Position numbers and translations under genes: made by a program. The notes below the pieces were generated by a model that searched no databases, was not told the DNA's origin, and saw only the letters and a list, made by a program, of their open reading frames with translations. A DNA stretch of 64,000 nucleotides from Aquilutibacter rugosus (GTDB lineage: Bacteria; Pseudomonadota; Gammaproteobacteria; Xanthomonadales; Xanthomonadaceae), in contig NZ_JAZHBO010000002.1 in the NCBI RefSeq assembly GCF_036541335.1, positions 744,001 to 808,000 on the forward strand, given 5' to 3'. This document shows, piece by piece, positions 9,734-18,756 of the stretch. The stretch's first letter is position 1. Every line of letters begins with the position of its first letter.

Positions 9734-9973
9734 ATGACTGATTCCGACAACAAAGTGGCGCAGTTCGAGAGCGCTCTGCACGACCTTGAGGCCCTCGTTT
9801 CGCGCATGGAAAGCGGTGAACTCTCGCTCGAGGAGTCATTGAAATCCTACGAGCAGGGAATTGCGCTGTTCCGCCAGTGCCAGAGCGCGTTAGAGGCTGC
9901 GCAACTGCGCGTGCGTCAGCTCAATGACCCGTCCAATCCGGACCTCAGCACCGCGCTCCCCGATCGTGACTGA
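9734..9973 (+). CDS. xseB: Exodeoxyribonuclease VII small subunit
   Basis: XseB is the small helical subunit that binds XseA to form the single-strand-specific exonuclease VII. It is 79 residues with the family signature FESALHDLEALVSRMESGELSLEESL followed by a second helix (YEQGIALFRQCQSAL), written here as two short stretches of a coiled hairpin. It is four bases downstream of tilS and overlaps the likely ispA GTG by eight bases. The large subunit gene xseA is not in the window. Confidence 0.95.
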   Translation: MTDSDNKVAQFESALHDLEALVSRMESGELSLEESLKSYEQGIALFRQCQSALEAAQLRVRQLNDPSNPDLSTALPDRD

Positions 9974-10862
9974 AGCCAAAATGCAAACGCAGCTCGAAGG
10001 TTGGCGCGCACGCGCTGATCAGGCGCTGACTGCGGCGCTGCCGGATACCACACTCGCCCCGCAGAACCTGCACAAGGCCATGCATCATGCGGTACTGCTC
10101 GGTGGCAAGCGCATGCGACCGCTGCTGGTCTACGCAGCCGCCTATGCCATTGCATCCGACGAGTTCGATACCGAGTCCTGCGATGCCGCCGCCGCAGCGG
10201 TTGAGCTGGTGCACGCCTATTCGCTAGTGCACGACGACCTGCCGTGCATGGATGACGATGCCTTGCGTCGCGGCCAACCCACCGTGCACGTCGCCTTTGA
10301 CGAGGCCACCGCGGTACTGACCGGCGATGCATTGCAGACCCTAGCCTTCGAAACCTTGGCGAAGGCCGCCTGGCCCGCCACTACCACCGTCGAGACGCTA
10401 CGCATCCTGGCCACCGCATCGGGTGCCAATGGCATGTGCGGCGGTCAGGCTCTGGACATGGACGCCACCGGCCAACGGATCGGACTGGATGCCCTAAAAC
10501 GCCTCCACGCGCTCAAGACGGGCGCACTGATCCATGCGGCGGTCGAACTCGGCGCCGTCGTCGCGGGCGCCACCAGCGAGCAACGAGAGGCTCTCAGCCG
10601 ATATAGCACGGCGCTCGGCCTGGCTTTTCAAATTCAGGATGACATTCTCGATGTCGAAGGCGATGCCTCTACCCTAGGCAAGACCGCCGGTAAGGATGCA
10701 GCGCAAGACAAGTCGACATTCGTCAGCGTGTTGGGGCTGCAAGCCTCCAAGGATCAGCTGCAATTGCTACTGGCTGAAATGGAAAAGGCGCTGGCCCCGT
10801 TCGGAACCAACGCCTTGCCCTTGCGCGCCCTGGCAGACCTGGCGGTCCGCCGCAGGCACTGA
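9966..10862 (+). CDS. ispA: Farnesyl diphosphate synthase (polyprenyl synthetase family)
   Basis: IspA condenses isopentenyl diphosphate with DMAPP and GPP to make farnesyl diphosphate for undecaprenyl and quinone chains. Both aspartate-rich motifs are present: HDDLPCMDDD (first DDxxD) and FQIQDDILDVEG (second). The GGKRMRPLLVYA motif binds the substrate diphosphate, and the C-terminus is the typical ALADLAVRRRH. The start is taken as GTG 9966 (298 residues, overlapping xseB); ATG 9981 would give 293 and cannot be excluded. The xseB-ispA pair is conserved. The dxs gene that often follows is absent here. Confidence 0.95.
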   Translation: MTEAKMQTQLEGWRARADQALTAALPDTTLAPQNLHKAMHHAVLLGGKRMRPLLVYAAAYAIASDEFDTESCDAAAAAVELVHAYSLVHDDLPCMDDDALRRGQPTVHVAFDEATAVLTGDALQTLAFETLAKAAWPATTTVETLRILATASGANGMCGGQALDMDATGQRIGLDALKRLHALKTGALIHAAVELGAVVAGATSEQREALSRYSTALGLAFQIQDDILDVEGDASTLGKTAGKDAAQDKSTFVSVLGLQASKDQLQLLLAEMEKALAPFGTNALPLRALADLAVRRRH

Positions 10863-11309
10863 TCAGCGAATCAGACGCATCGTGACCGGATAGTGGTACT
10901 CACGGCCTTCGTAGGCGCGAAGCGTGCCGATAATGGAGCACACCAGCCAAGTCAGCGCCAGCGCACAGTAGCCAAGCAGCAGAATGAAGCCGGCCGGCAA
11001 GGTCAGAATCAGGCCCAGACCTAAAGTCAGCACCGACGTTCCCAGCAGCACGATGCCGATGATCACACCGACCACAGCGTAGATAAACATGCTCAGGTTG
11101 AAGTTCATCGACTCCTTGGCATGTTGCGAGATAAAGGTTGAGCTGCGGCCCATCGTGAGCTGGATGCCCAGCGGCACCACAAAGCCGGCCACGCCGACCA
11201 TCCAGGCAGTCAGAAATGCCAACAACGCTCCGCCCCAATGGGTGGCGGCGGCCCAATGCTTTTCGGACTCGGAAACAGCGTAAGGCATGTCACTGTATTG
11301 CGTATTCAT
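10863..11309 (-). CDS. DUF4870 (Tic20-like) membrane protein
   Basis: A 148-residue integral membrane protein of the DUF4870/Tic20-like type, function unknown. After a polar N-terminus (SESEKHWAAATHWGG) there are about three to four hydrophobic segments: LLAFLTAWMVGVAGFVVPLG, then the amphipathic typical segment ISQHAKESMNFNLS, then FIYAVVGVIIGIVLLG and LILTLPAGFILLLGYC. The motif of a polar QHAKESMNFN helix before a long hydrophobic hairpin is characteristic of this family. It stands alone, converging on ispA with its stop one base after the ispA stop. The region 11310-11415 between it and pmbA is non-coding. Confidence 0.85.
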   Translation of the reverse strand: MNTQYSDMPYAVSESEKHWAAATHWGGALLAFLTAWMVGVAGFVVPLGIQLTMGRSSTFISQHAKESMNFNLSMFIYAVVGVIIGIVLLGTSVLTLGLGLILTLPAGFILLLGYCALALTWLVCSIIGTLRAYEGREYHYPVTMRLIR

Positions 11310-11415
11310 GGCAGATTCTCGGTTAAACGGGGACTACAGTTCTATTTTGGACTCTATTGCGCAGTTCGCAATAGGCCGGAAGTGACAGTGACGAGCGGAT
11401 GATTCAGGATCGGAT

Positions 11416-12795
11416 TCAGCTGCCGGCGACCGTCATGTTTTCGACCAGAATGCTGCCGATACGATGCTGGCTGCGATGATCGATATCGGCGCCGATACCG
11501 ACAATACGTGCGTACATGTCCCGCAGATTGCCGGCAATGGTGATGCCATCGACCGGATATTGAATCTCACCGTTCTCCACCCAGAAACCCGACGCACCAC
11601 GTGAGTAATCTCCGGTGATGCCGTTGACGCCCTGCCCCATCAGCTGCGTGACCAGTACTCCGGTACCCATACGTGACAGCAATTCATTGCGATCGTTGGC
11701 ATTCGTGCTGATCTGCAGGTTATGCGAGCCACCGGCATTGCCGGTGGACTGCAGACCGAGCTTACGTGCCGAATACGTGCCCAGCAGATAACGCGCAACG
11801 CGACCGTCAGTAATGATGTCCGTCGCCTGCGTCGCCACGCCATCGCCATCGAACCATGCCGAATTCAATCCGCGAAGGCGATACGGGTCCTCGGTCAGCG
11901 ACACCCACTCCGGCAATACGGATTCACCAATCGAGTCCGTCAGAAAACTCGTCTTACGATATTGCGCACCGCCACTCAAAGCGCCGAGCAGATGGCCAAT
12001 CAGACCGCGCGCCATTTCGCGATCGAACAGAATCGGATATTGACCGGTGGGAATGGACTGCGGATTCAGACGCGACAAGGCGCGTTCGGCGGCGTGACGG
12101 CCAATCGACTCCGGATCCTCAAGCTCGTCGCCGCGGATCCGGAAGTCGTACCAGCCTTCGCGCTGCATCAACTCACCCTCTCCCGCAATGAATGCGCAGC
12201 CGATGCTGTGATGGGTGCCCGCAGAAGCACCGCGGAAACCGTGCGAATTGCCGTACAGCGAGACGCCGCTACCGGTCGCTACGGAAGCACCTTCGCTGTT
12301 GCGAATCTCAGCGGATACCGAGCGTCCGGCGGCCTCACACGCAATGGCCTGATCGATAGCCTGCTCGACGCTGATATCCCACGGGTGCCAGAGATCAAAG
12401 TCCTGCGGCGTCGTCGCCAGCCACTCACGATCGGCCAGGCCGGATTCGGGATCGACCTCGGTGTAGGCGGCAATGGCAAGGGCCTGACGGACCGTGGCGG
12501 TGAGGCTGGCATCGCTCAGGTCGGCGGTGCTGGCACTACCCTTACGGCCATCGCGATAGACCGTAATGGCTACGGAACGGTCGCGGTTGCGCTCCAGCGT
12601 CTCGACCTCGCCCAGACGGATGCCGACGTTGAGGCCGTCGGATTCGCTGCAACCGACCTCGGCCGCATCGGCGCCCTGCGAGCGCGCATCCTCGAGCAGA
12701 CGGTCCACCACGGGCGCCAGACGTGCCAGTGCGGCACGCGCCTCACTGCCGTCCGGAGCGGCATATGCAAAGTCACGGGTATCGAAAAGCGTCAA
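11416..12795 (-). CDS. pmbA: Metalloprotease subunit TldE/PmbA
   Basis: PmbA (TldE) forms a heterodimer with TldD; the pair degrades unfolded small proteins, and in E. coli matures microcin B17 and clears the CcdA antitoxin. The subunit lacks its own zinc motif, and TldD supplies it. The protein is 459 residues with the family pattern DGLNVGIRLGEVETLERNRD near residue 50, and the C-terminal GVNGITGDYSRGASGFWVENGEIQYPV. It begins at TTG 12795, with AGGA placed seven bases upstream. It is divergent from darP (46-base gap) and lies close to tldD, so both halves of the protease are encoded within 3.5 kb. Confidence 0.95.
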   Translation of the reverse strand: MTLFDTRDFAYAAPDGSEARAALARLAPVVDRLLEDARSQGADAAEVGCSESDGLNVGIRLGEVETLERNRDRSVAITVYRDGRKGSASTADLSDASLTATVRQALAIAAYTEVDPESGLADREWLATTPQDFDLWHPWDISVEQAIDQAIACEAAGRSVSAEIRNSEGASVATGSGVSLYGNSHGFRGASAGTHHSIGCAFIAGEGELMQREGWYDFRIRGDELEDPESIGRHAAERALSRLNPQSIPTGQYPILFDREMARGLIGHLLGALSGGAQYRKTSFLTDSIGESVLPEWVSLTEDPYRLRGLNSAWFDGDGVATQATDIITDGRVARYLLGTYSARKLGLQSTGNAGGSHNLQISTNANDRNELLSRMGTGVLVTQLMGQGVNGITGDYSRGASGFWVENGEIQYPVDGITIAGNLRDMYARIVGIGADIDHRSQHRIGSILVENMTVAGS

Positions 12796-12841
12796 TGGAT
12801 TATCCTAATTGCTGTCGTATTAAAGAAACGGAACCGAACTC

Positions 12842-13435
12842 GTGCGTGGAATTGATCCCGAAACCGGCGAATATCTTGGTCAGAGCCGCAGTGCCAAACG
12901 GCGTGAAGCGCTCGATGTGCTCGAACTGTGTGAGGTGCTGGTGGCCATGAGCCGCACCCAGCTGTCCAAGTTGCCGATCCCCGACGACCTGATGCCGGTG
13001 ATCGAGGACACGCAGCGGATCAAGTCGCACATTGCGCACAAACGCCAGCTGGCGTTTCTGGCTAAACAAATGCGGCGTCTGGACGACGAAGTGATTGATC
13101 GCCTGCGCGATGCGCTGGACGAGGACGGCGAAGCCGCGCGTCTGGAAGCGGCGCAACTGCATCGTGTCGAGCAATGGCGCGAACGCCTGCTCGATGAAAA
13201 TGACGATGCGCTGACCGAGCTGCTCAGCCTGTATCCGCAGGCCGACCGGCAGAGCCTTCGCACCCTGGTCCGCAACACGCTCGAAGAACGCAAACGCAAC
13301 AAACCGCCGCGCGCGTTCCGCGAACTGTTCCGCGAACTGCGCACCTTGCTGGCGAGCGATACCGACGACGGTTCGCAGACCGAAGATGACGACGGAGATC
13401 AGGAATTCGACGCGCACGACAACGATCAGGCCTGA
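12842..13435 (+). CDS. darP: Ribosome-associated protein DarP (YjgA, DUF615)
   Basis: DarP/YjgA associates with immature 50S particles and helps late large-subunit assembly. It is 197 residues of highly charged helical protein (E. coli about 183). The conserved segments are SRSAKRREALDVLELCEVLVAMS, LSKLPIPDDLMPVIEDTQRI and FRELFRELRTLL, with an acidic C-terminal tail (DTDDGSQTEDDDGDQEFD). It starts at GTG. It is divergent from pmbA, an arrangement also known in E. coli, and its last 10 bases overlap the 3' end of convergent tldD. Confidence 0.93.
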   Translation: MRGIDPETGEYLGQSRSAKRREALDVLELCEVLVAMSRTQLSKLPIPDDLMPVIEDTQRIKSHIAHKRQLAFLAKQMRRLDDEVIDRLRDALDEDGEAARLEAAQLHRVEQWRERLLDENDDALTELLSLYPQADRQSLRTLVRNTLEERKRNKPPRAFRELFRELRTLLASDTDDGSQTEDDDGDQEFDAHDNDQA

Positions 13436-14871
13436 GTGCCGCCGACGGTCAGTCCGTCAATCAGCAACGACGGCTGCCCCACACCGACCGGCACCGATTG
13501 ACCGTCTTTGCCGCACACGCCTACACCTTCATCCAAGGCGAGATCGTGACCGACCATGCGCACTTGCTGCATAGTCTGCGGACCGTTGCCGATTAATGTG
13601 GCGCCCTTGACCGGCGCCGTGATCTTGCCGTCCTCGATCAGATAGGCCTCGGTCGACGAGAACACATACTTGCCGTTGGTGATGTCCACCTGGCCACCGC
13701 CGAAATTGACCGCGTACAGACCGCGTTTGACGGACTTGATCATGTCCTGCGGATCGTCCTGACCTGCCAGCATGTAGGTGTTGGTCATGCGCGGCAGCGT
13801 CATATGCGCGAACGACTCGCGGCGGCCGTTACCGGTCGGCTGCATGCCCATCAGACGCGCGTTCAAGGTGTCCTGCATGTAGCCCACCAGTTTGCCGTCC
13901 TCGATCAGCACCGTTTCCTGCGTGGGTGTGCCTTCGTCATCGACATTGAGCGAACCGCGACGTTTAGCCATCGCACCGTTGTCCACGATCGTGACGCCCT
14001 TGGATGCAACCTGCTGTCCCATGCGGCCGGCGTATGTCGATGTGCCCTTGCGGTTAAAGTCCCCCTCGAGGCCGTGGCCTACGGCCTCGTGCAGCAGCAC
14101 GCCGTTCCAGCCGTTGCCGAGCACGACCGGCATCACGCCCGCCGGTGCCGGAATCGCATCGAGATTAACCAGTGCCTGCCGCAGTGCCTCGCGCGCCCAA
14201 TGCTCGGGCTTGCCGCCCTCGAGCAGCTCGCGGTAATCGTAGCGGCCGCCACCACCGGTATAGCCGCTCTCGCGACGTCCATTGCGCTCAACCACCACCT
14301 GCGCATTGAAGCGCACCATCGGCCGTACGTCCGCCGCCAACACGCCGTCACTGCGGGCGATCAGCACGGTGTCCAGCGCTGCAATCAGACTCAGGGACAC
14401 CTGGCGCACCGCCGGATCCGCCGCACGAATCAGGCGGTCGATGGATTGCAGCAATGCCACCTTGTCGGCGTTGTCCAAGGAGTCGACCGGATCCAGCGCG
14501 GGATACAGCGTCCCGACGCGTGGCGCACCCAGTGCATGCGGTGCGAGCCGGCGACCATCGCGCACAATGGCACGGGCAGCTTGGGCGGCTTCGGTCAGCG
14601 TCGCCTCGCGCAAATCTTCGGTGTATGAAAAACCGGTTTTCTCGCCGCTGATTGCACGCACGCCGACGCCCTGATCGATGGCATGCGAGGCATCCTTGAC
14701 GATGCCATCCTCCAAGGACCAGCTCTCGCGGCGCGAGTACTGAAAATACAGATCGGCGAAATCAATACCCGGACCTTGGGCGGCACCGAGGGCTCGGTCC
14801 AGACTGTGCAGTTCCAGTCCGGTCGGCAACAATAACTGCTGTTGGGCCTGCGCCCAGACGAGTTCGCTCAA
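13426..14871 (-). CDS. tldD: Metalloprotease subunit TldD
   Basis: TldD is the zinc-bearing subunit of the TldD/TldE protease. The metal motif is in LLHEAVGHGLEGDF (HExxxH), and FGGGQVDITNGKYVFSSTEAYLIEDG near the C-terminus (two adjoining stretches) is diagnostic. About 481 residues result if translation starts at TTG 14871, which has GGAG six bases upstream and gives the N-terminus MSELVWAQ. A TTG four codons earlier (14883) is also in frame but would place the ribosome site inside the coding region. It follows yhdP closely, the classic gammaproteobacterial order. Confidence 0.95.
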   Translation of the reverse strand: MSELVWAQAQQQLLLPTGLELHSLDRALGAAQGPGIDFADLYFQYSRRESWSLEDGIVKDASHAIDQGVGVRAISGEKTGFSYTEDLREATLTEAAQAARAIVRDGRRLAPHALGAPRVGTLYPALDPVDSLDNADKVALLQSIDRLIRAADPAVRQVSLSLIAALDTVLIARSDGVLAADVRPMVRFNAQVVVERNGRRESGYTGGGGRYDYRELLEGGKPEHWAREALRQALVNLDAIPAPAGVMPVVLGNGWNGVLLHEAVGHGLEGDFNRKGTSTYAGRMGQQVASKGVTIVDNGAMAKRRGSLNVDDEGTPTQETVLIEDGKLVGYMQDTLNARLMGMQPTGNGRRESFAHMTLPRMTNTYMLAGQDDPQDMIKSVKRGLYAVNFGGGQVDITNGKYVFSSTEAYLIEDGKITAPVKGATLIGNGPQTMQQVRMVGHDLALDEGVGVCGKDGQSVPVGVGQPSLLIDGLTVGGTQA

Positions 14872-14917
14872 GTACCACTCCAAATTTACGGTTCTGTTTC
14901 AGTATATGGGGGCCGAA

Positions 14918-17900
14918 TCAGGGCTTTCCAGCGCTGAGTACTTCGGTTTTTGGCGCGGTCCAGGGGCCGGTCACGCGATAGCGCTTGGTGGCCATCGCTC
15001 CGATCGGCTTTTGCAGCACGGCATTGGCAACGGCACCGACGGCGGCACCGACGGGACCACCGGCAACTGCACCGATCGCAGTCAGAAGGCCACCGGCGCG
15101 CGGCTCGACCGTGACCAGCTGATTGAAACGCTCACTCTGCAAATCGCTGGTGCCTTCGATACGGATGTTCGCAGCGGATGCATCGATCACCAGATCCTGC
15201 GCAGTGGCCTGACCGTTCGCGACCAGCACTGCGCCGCTGACACGGTTAAAGCTCAAGCCCTTGCCAAAGAAATCGCGGAAATCCAGCGTCAGCCGGCGCG
15301 GCAACTCGGCAATGCTCAACAGACCCAGAACGCGACCGACGCCCGGTTCGACTTCGGGGATGCGTCCTTCCCGCACATCCAGGCGCAGGCTGCCACGCAG
15401 TTGCGGCAACGCAAACTCCTGCGGTCCGCCGTTCCAGGACAGATCCAGATCCACGTTGCCCGAACCGTTCTCAACGCGATCGGGCGCTCCGAACACCGCT
15501 AGTGCTCGGCCGGCATTGGGAGTGGTCAGTCGTGCGGAGATGGCCGTGTGCTGCTGGCGGCCCACCTGCGTCCACTGCCCGCGACCGCCGACCGCAAACG
15601 CCGGATTCCGCACATGCATGCGCGTAACCTGCAGGCCGTTGGCCGTTGGTACCGATTCGAACTGCGCTGTGCCCAGCGCCACGCTGCCGATCTGCAGGCG
15701 CTGCGCATTGAACATCAGCGGGGGAATATTGGCCGGATTGGTCAACGCCACCGCGGCGCTATACGCCGACTGTCCGGCCTTGCCGATCGCAGCAACGGGA
15801 TTCAAGGTGCGATTGGCAGCCGTTTCACTTAGGCCATCATTGGCATAGTGCACTAAAGCAAACTGTCCACGAATGGCTTCAGCCGAGCGGGCCGGCACGG
15901 ACACCTGCCCCTGCAACTGCGGACCCGTTGCCAGGATCCGAACGGCACCGTCGGACACGGGCTGCAACTGAATGCGGGTGTTGCGGAAATTGCCGCCGAA
16001 CAGAAACAGATTGCGGCCCAGCACATCAATCCGATTCAAGCGCAGGCTTTCACCCTTGCCGGATCCGCCGCCGTCCGAGCCACGGGTCACTGCGATCCAA
16101 TCCAGCGCGGATAGGCGGTCGGCCGTGCCTTCGACAGTTAACCCCGGAAGCAGAGCAGCACTCGAGGGTCGGTTCGATCCCAGCAGCACCTGCACGCGCG
16201 GCGCGGTCTTTTCTTTGGCCAGCACGCGCATGGCCGCACGGTCGCCCAGACGAATTCGCATCTCGTGCTGACCCGCCGGCATCGGAATTTCAATGGTGGT
16301 GGGCAGCGCAATGTTCGACGGCTTGTAGAGCGGCTCCGGCAAACTGACATGGGTGCCGACCAGATCAGAGTGCAGTTCCAGTACTGCCGGCTTTGGCCCT
16401 GCGCGCTGACTGGGCAGACTGAATTGCGCCGTCCACTTCGAGGAGCCCGATACATAGGGCTTTAGCCAGTCCAACGAGCGCGTGTATTCGTCAATCGCCG
16501 ATGGTTCTACGGCCGTTGCGAGCGCCACTTCGACCAGATTGCCATCGGTTGTTACGTGCTGCGGCCCAACGCGAACGGCAAGCTCAGCCGACTGTCCGCG
16601 TCGCTTGCCCTGCAGCCGCGGCGCCACAAATCCAAAGCGATCGTACTCACCGCGACCGCGCAGGTTATCCAGGGTCAGCTTGTAGCGCGGATCCGTTGCC
16701 GTCACATTCTGCAGTTCGGCAAACCCGTGGATCTCAAGCTGGGTGCTGCGGCGTAGCGGCAAGTCGAGCGCAAAGCCGGAACGTACCGGTCCACGCAGTT
16801 TCAGATTCGCAAACGTTGCCAGATCGTTCTTTGCAATCGGGCTCTTGGCCAACATTGACATTGCCGCGCTCGCATCGCCAACCGACCCTGCGCGCACCTT
16901 GAGCAGGCCGCCACGATAGTGATCGATTTCGGCCCGTAGATCTCCGACGCGAATTTGATCCACCCGCCCCGTGCCGCGCACCTGAAACCCGTCGTTGCTA
17001 AAGGTGGCGTTACCGTTCACCTGCGTCGCTGCCGGCCAGCCCGGGGCGAACTGAATCGTCGCCGAATCAATGCGTGCGCGCACCTGCAGCCCCATCCCCG
17101 CTTGCCCGGCGAACGGCCAATCCCCTAGGTTGCCGCGGAAACTTGCATCGACCTGACGAGCCGCGCCATCGAGAAACGCCTGCTGTAACCAATGCAGCGC
17201 CGGCGGTGGCAGACGATCCTGCGGCAGCAACTTACGCACAGCGGAAAGTGGCACCCGGTCCGACTGCACCTGCAGATTCAACGTCGGTTTCTTACCCCCA
17301 GTCGTAGGCCAATGCACTTGACCTTGCACCTGTGCGCTAATGCCCTCGACTACCAGCTGCAGATCGCTACTGGCGAAGGCAAATCCGTCACCCTTGCGCA
17401 CGACACTCACCGTGCCCTTGGGGCGCAACGTCAGCGGCTCGCCAAAGCGTGTCGGCTGGATCCAGCGCATTGGCGCACCGCCGGAGAATCGAATCGCCCA
17501 CTGGCCATGATTGCCGGAGACCGAAGCGTTCAACTTCTCGATTCCGGGGAACCCGGCAGTCGCCGCCACGCTCACGTCACGCGCTGCACCGCCTAATTTA
17601 AGGATCCGGCCGTTACGCCGCTCAAACGCGACATCGGACAAAGTGCCACTCAATTCAGACTGCTGCAGATACTGGCGAAGGCGCTCCGGAAGCCAGGGCA
17701 ACAGTCCCGCGACCGGCGCCAGCATGCCGCCGTTGATGTGTCTTGCCTGCACGCGCACCCACTGCGGGCCCAAGTCCAGAGACAGATCGCCCATGTCACT
17801 GCGCAACCCGTTGCGCACCACCTGCAGCTGCGGCACATCAATGGACCAGACGGCGCCGCGGCGTTGCCAGCGGCCTAAAACCTGCAGCCGATCCAACTGC

Positions 17901-18754
17901 TGCATCGCGCTGCCGGCCGCAGTATTGCGCAATCCCAGTAAGCGCAAATCCGCTTCAACGGTGACGCGACGCACCTGCTGATCTGCAAGATCAAACCAGC
18001 CGCTTAAGTCACCATGACCGGACTCCACTCGCAAGTCACCAAAGCGCAGCAGCGGCGCCCAGTCACTGGCCTGCGCGTCCGGTGCAGACATCCACAAGGT
18101 CCCCTGCCGTTTGCGGCGATCGTAATGCAGGGCAGCGGCAACCGGTTTCCCGATGTTTCCGCCCGCCCATGACTGCAGGCCGGCCTGCAGATTGCGTTCG
18201 TTGCTGCGCAGACGCAGATGCGATCTCGGAAACCGCATGTCGATGCCCAGAGACGGAGCCTGCACGCGCAGTTGCGCATCAAGAATCTGCAGCTCACCCA
18301 AGCGCGACAGCGCATTCAGGGGGTCTGCCTGTGGCGTGTTATTTCTGGCCAGTCCCAGTACGTCCCAGCGCCCGTCATCGGCACGGAACAGATGCACGGA
18401 CAAGCCCCGTACCCGCAGCTGTGAGAAGGCCTCGCCGGGCAGCCATCCGCGATACATGGACAGCAGCAGCTCCGCATTGCCCAGCGCCAGTGCGCGATCG
18501 GCATCACCGACCTCTAAACCCTGAACATCCAGCACTGGGCCGCCACGCGTCCAGCGCCCCTGAATCGAGCGAAAGTGAATCGGTTGATGCGCCTGCAGGC
18601 TGAGCCAGCGCTGGGCCCGTGCCGGGTCCTGTTCCGCGGCTCGCATCAGACCTTCGACCAGACCCATACCCAATACAACGGCAAGCAGGCCCAGACACAC
18701 CAGGACAATTGCGATGCGGCGCAGTTGTCGACCGCTCCAGAACAGCAAGTGCAT
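14918..18754 (-). CDS. yhdP: YhdP family AsmA-like envelope phospholipid transport protein
   Basis: YhdP is a very large inner-membrane-anchored bridge protein that moves phospholipid toward the outer membrane, acting alongside TamB and YdbH. The protein has 1278 residues (E. coli 1266). It has one N-terminal transmembrane helix (IAIVLVCLGLLAVVLGMGLV) followed by an all-beta periplasmic body with AsmA-like repeats such as PIHFRSIQGRWTRGGPVLDV near residue 55. The C-terminal AsmA_2 domain includes GSGNVDLDLSWNGGPQEF, and a glycine-rich tail follows (AIGAVAGGPVGAAVGAVAN). It sits two bases after rng and just before tldD, the conserved context. Confidence 0.93.
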   Translation of the reverse strand: MHLLFWSGRQLRRIAIVLVCLGLLAVVLGMGLVEGLMRAAEQDPARAQRWLSLQAHQPIHFRSIQGRWTRGGPVLDVQGLEVGDADRALALGNAELLLSMYRGWLPGEAFSQLRVRGLSVHLFRADDGRWDVLGLARNNTPQADPLNALSRLGELQILDAQLRVQAPSLGIDMRFPRSHLRLRSNERNLQAGLQSWAGGNIGKPVAAALHYDRRKRQGTLWMSAPDAQASDWAPLLRFGDLRVESGHGDLSGWFDLADQQVRRVTVEADLRLLGLRNTAAGSAMQQLDRLQVLGRWQRRGAVWSIDVPQLQVVRNGLRSDMGDLSLDLGPQWVRVQARHINGGMLAPVAGLLPWLPERLRQYLQQSELSGTLSDVAFERRNGRILKLGGAARDVSVAATAGFPGIEKLNASVSGNHGQWAIRFSGGAPMRWIQPTRFGEPLTLRPKGTVSVVRKGDGFAFASSDLQLVVEGISAQVQGQVHWPTTGGKKPTLNLQVQSDRVPLSAVRKLLPQDRLPPPALHWLQQAFLDGAARQVDASFRGNLGDWPFAGQAGMGLQVRARIDSATIQFAPGWPAATQVNGNATFSNDGFQVRGTGRVDQIRVGDLRAEIDHYRGGLLKVRAGSVGDASAAMSMLAKSPIAKNDLATFANLKLRGPVRSGFALDLPLRRSTQLEIHGFAELQNVTATDPRYKLTLDNLRGRGEYDRFGFVAPRLQGKRRGQSAELAVRVGPQHVTTDGNLVEVALATAVEPSAIDEYTRSLDWLKPYVSGSSKWTAQFSLPSQRAGPKPAVLELHSDLVGTHVSLPEPLYKPSNIALPTTIEIPMPAGQHEMRIRLGDRAAMRVLAKEKTAPRVQVLLGSNRPSSAALLPGLTVEGTADRLSALDWIAVTRGSDGGGSGKGESLRLNRIDVLGRNLFLFGGNFRNTRIQLQPVSDGAVRILATGPQLQGQVSVPARSAEAIRGQFALVHYANDGLSETAANRTLNPVAAIGKAGQSAYSAAVALTNPANIPPLMFNAQRLQIGSVALGTAQFESVPTANGLQVTRMHVRNPAFAVGGRGQWTQVGRQQHTAISARLTTPNAGRALAVFGAPDRVENGSGNVDLDLSWNGGPQEFALPQLRGSLRLDVREGRIPEVEPGVGRVLGLLSIAELPRRLTLDFRDFFGKGLSFNRVSGAVLVANGQATAQDLVIDASAANIRIEGTSDLQSERFNQLVTVEPRAGGLLTAIGAVAGGPVGAAVGAVANAVLQKPIGAMATKRYRVTGPWTAPKTEVLSAGKP

Positions 18755-18756
18755 TC

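Noticed and set aside
11722..12855. 377-codon open frame antisense to pmbA
   Set aside because: Shadow of pmbA. It would also run across the pmbA-darP promoter region.
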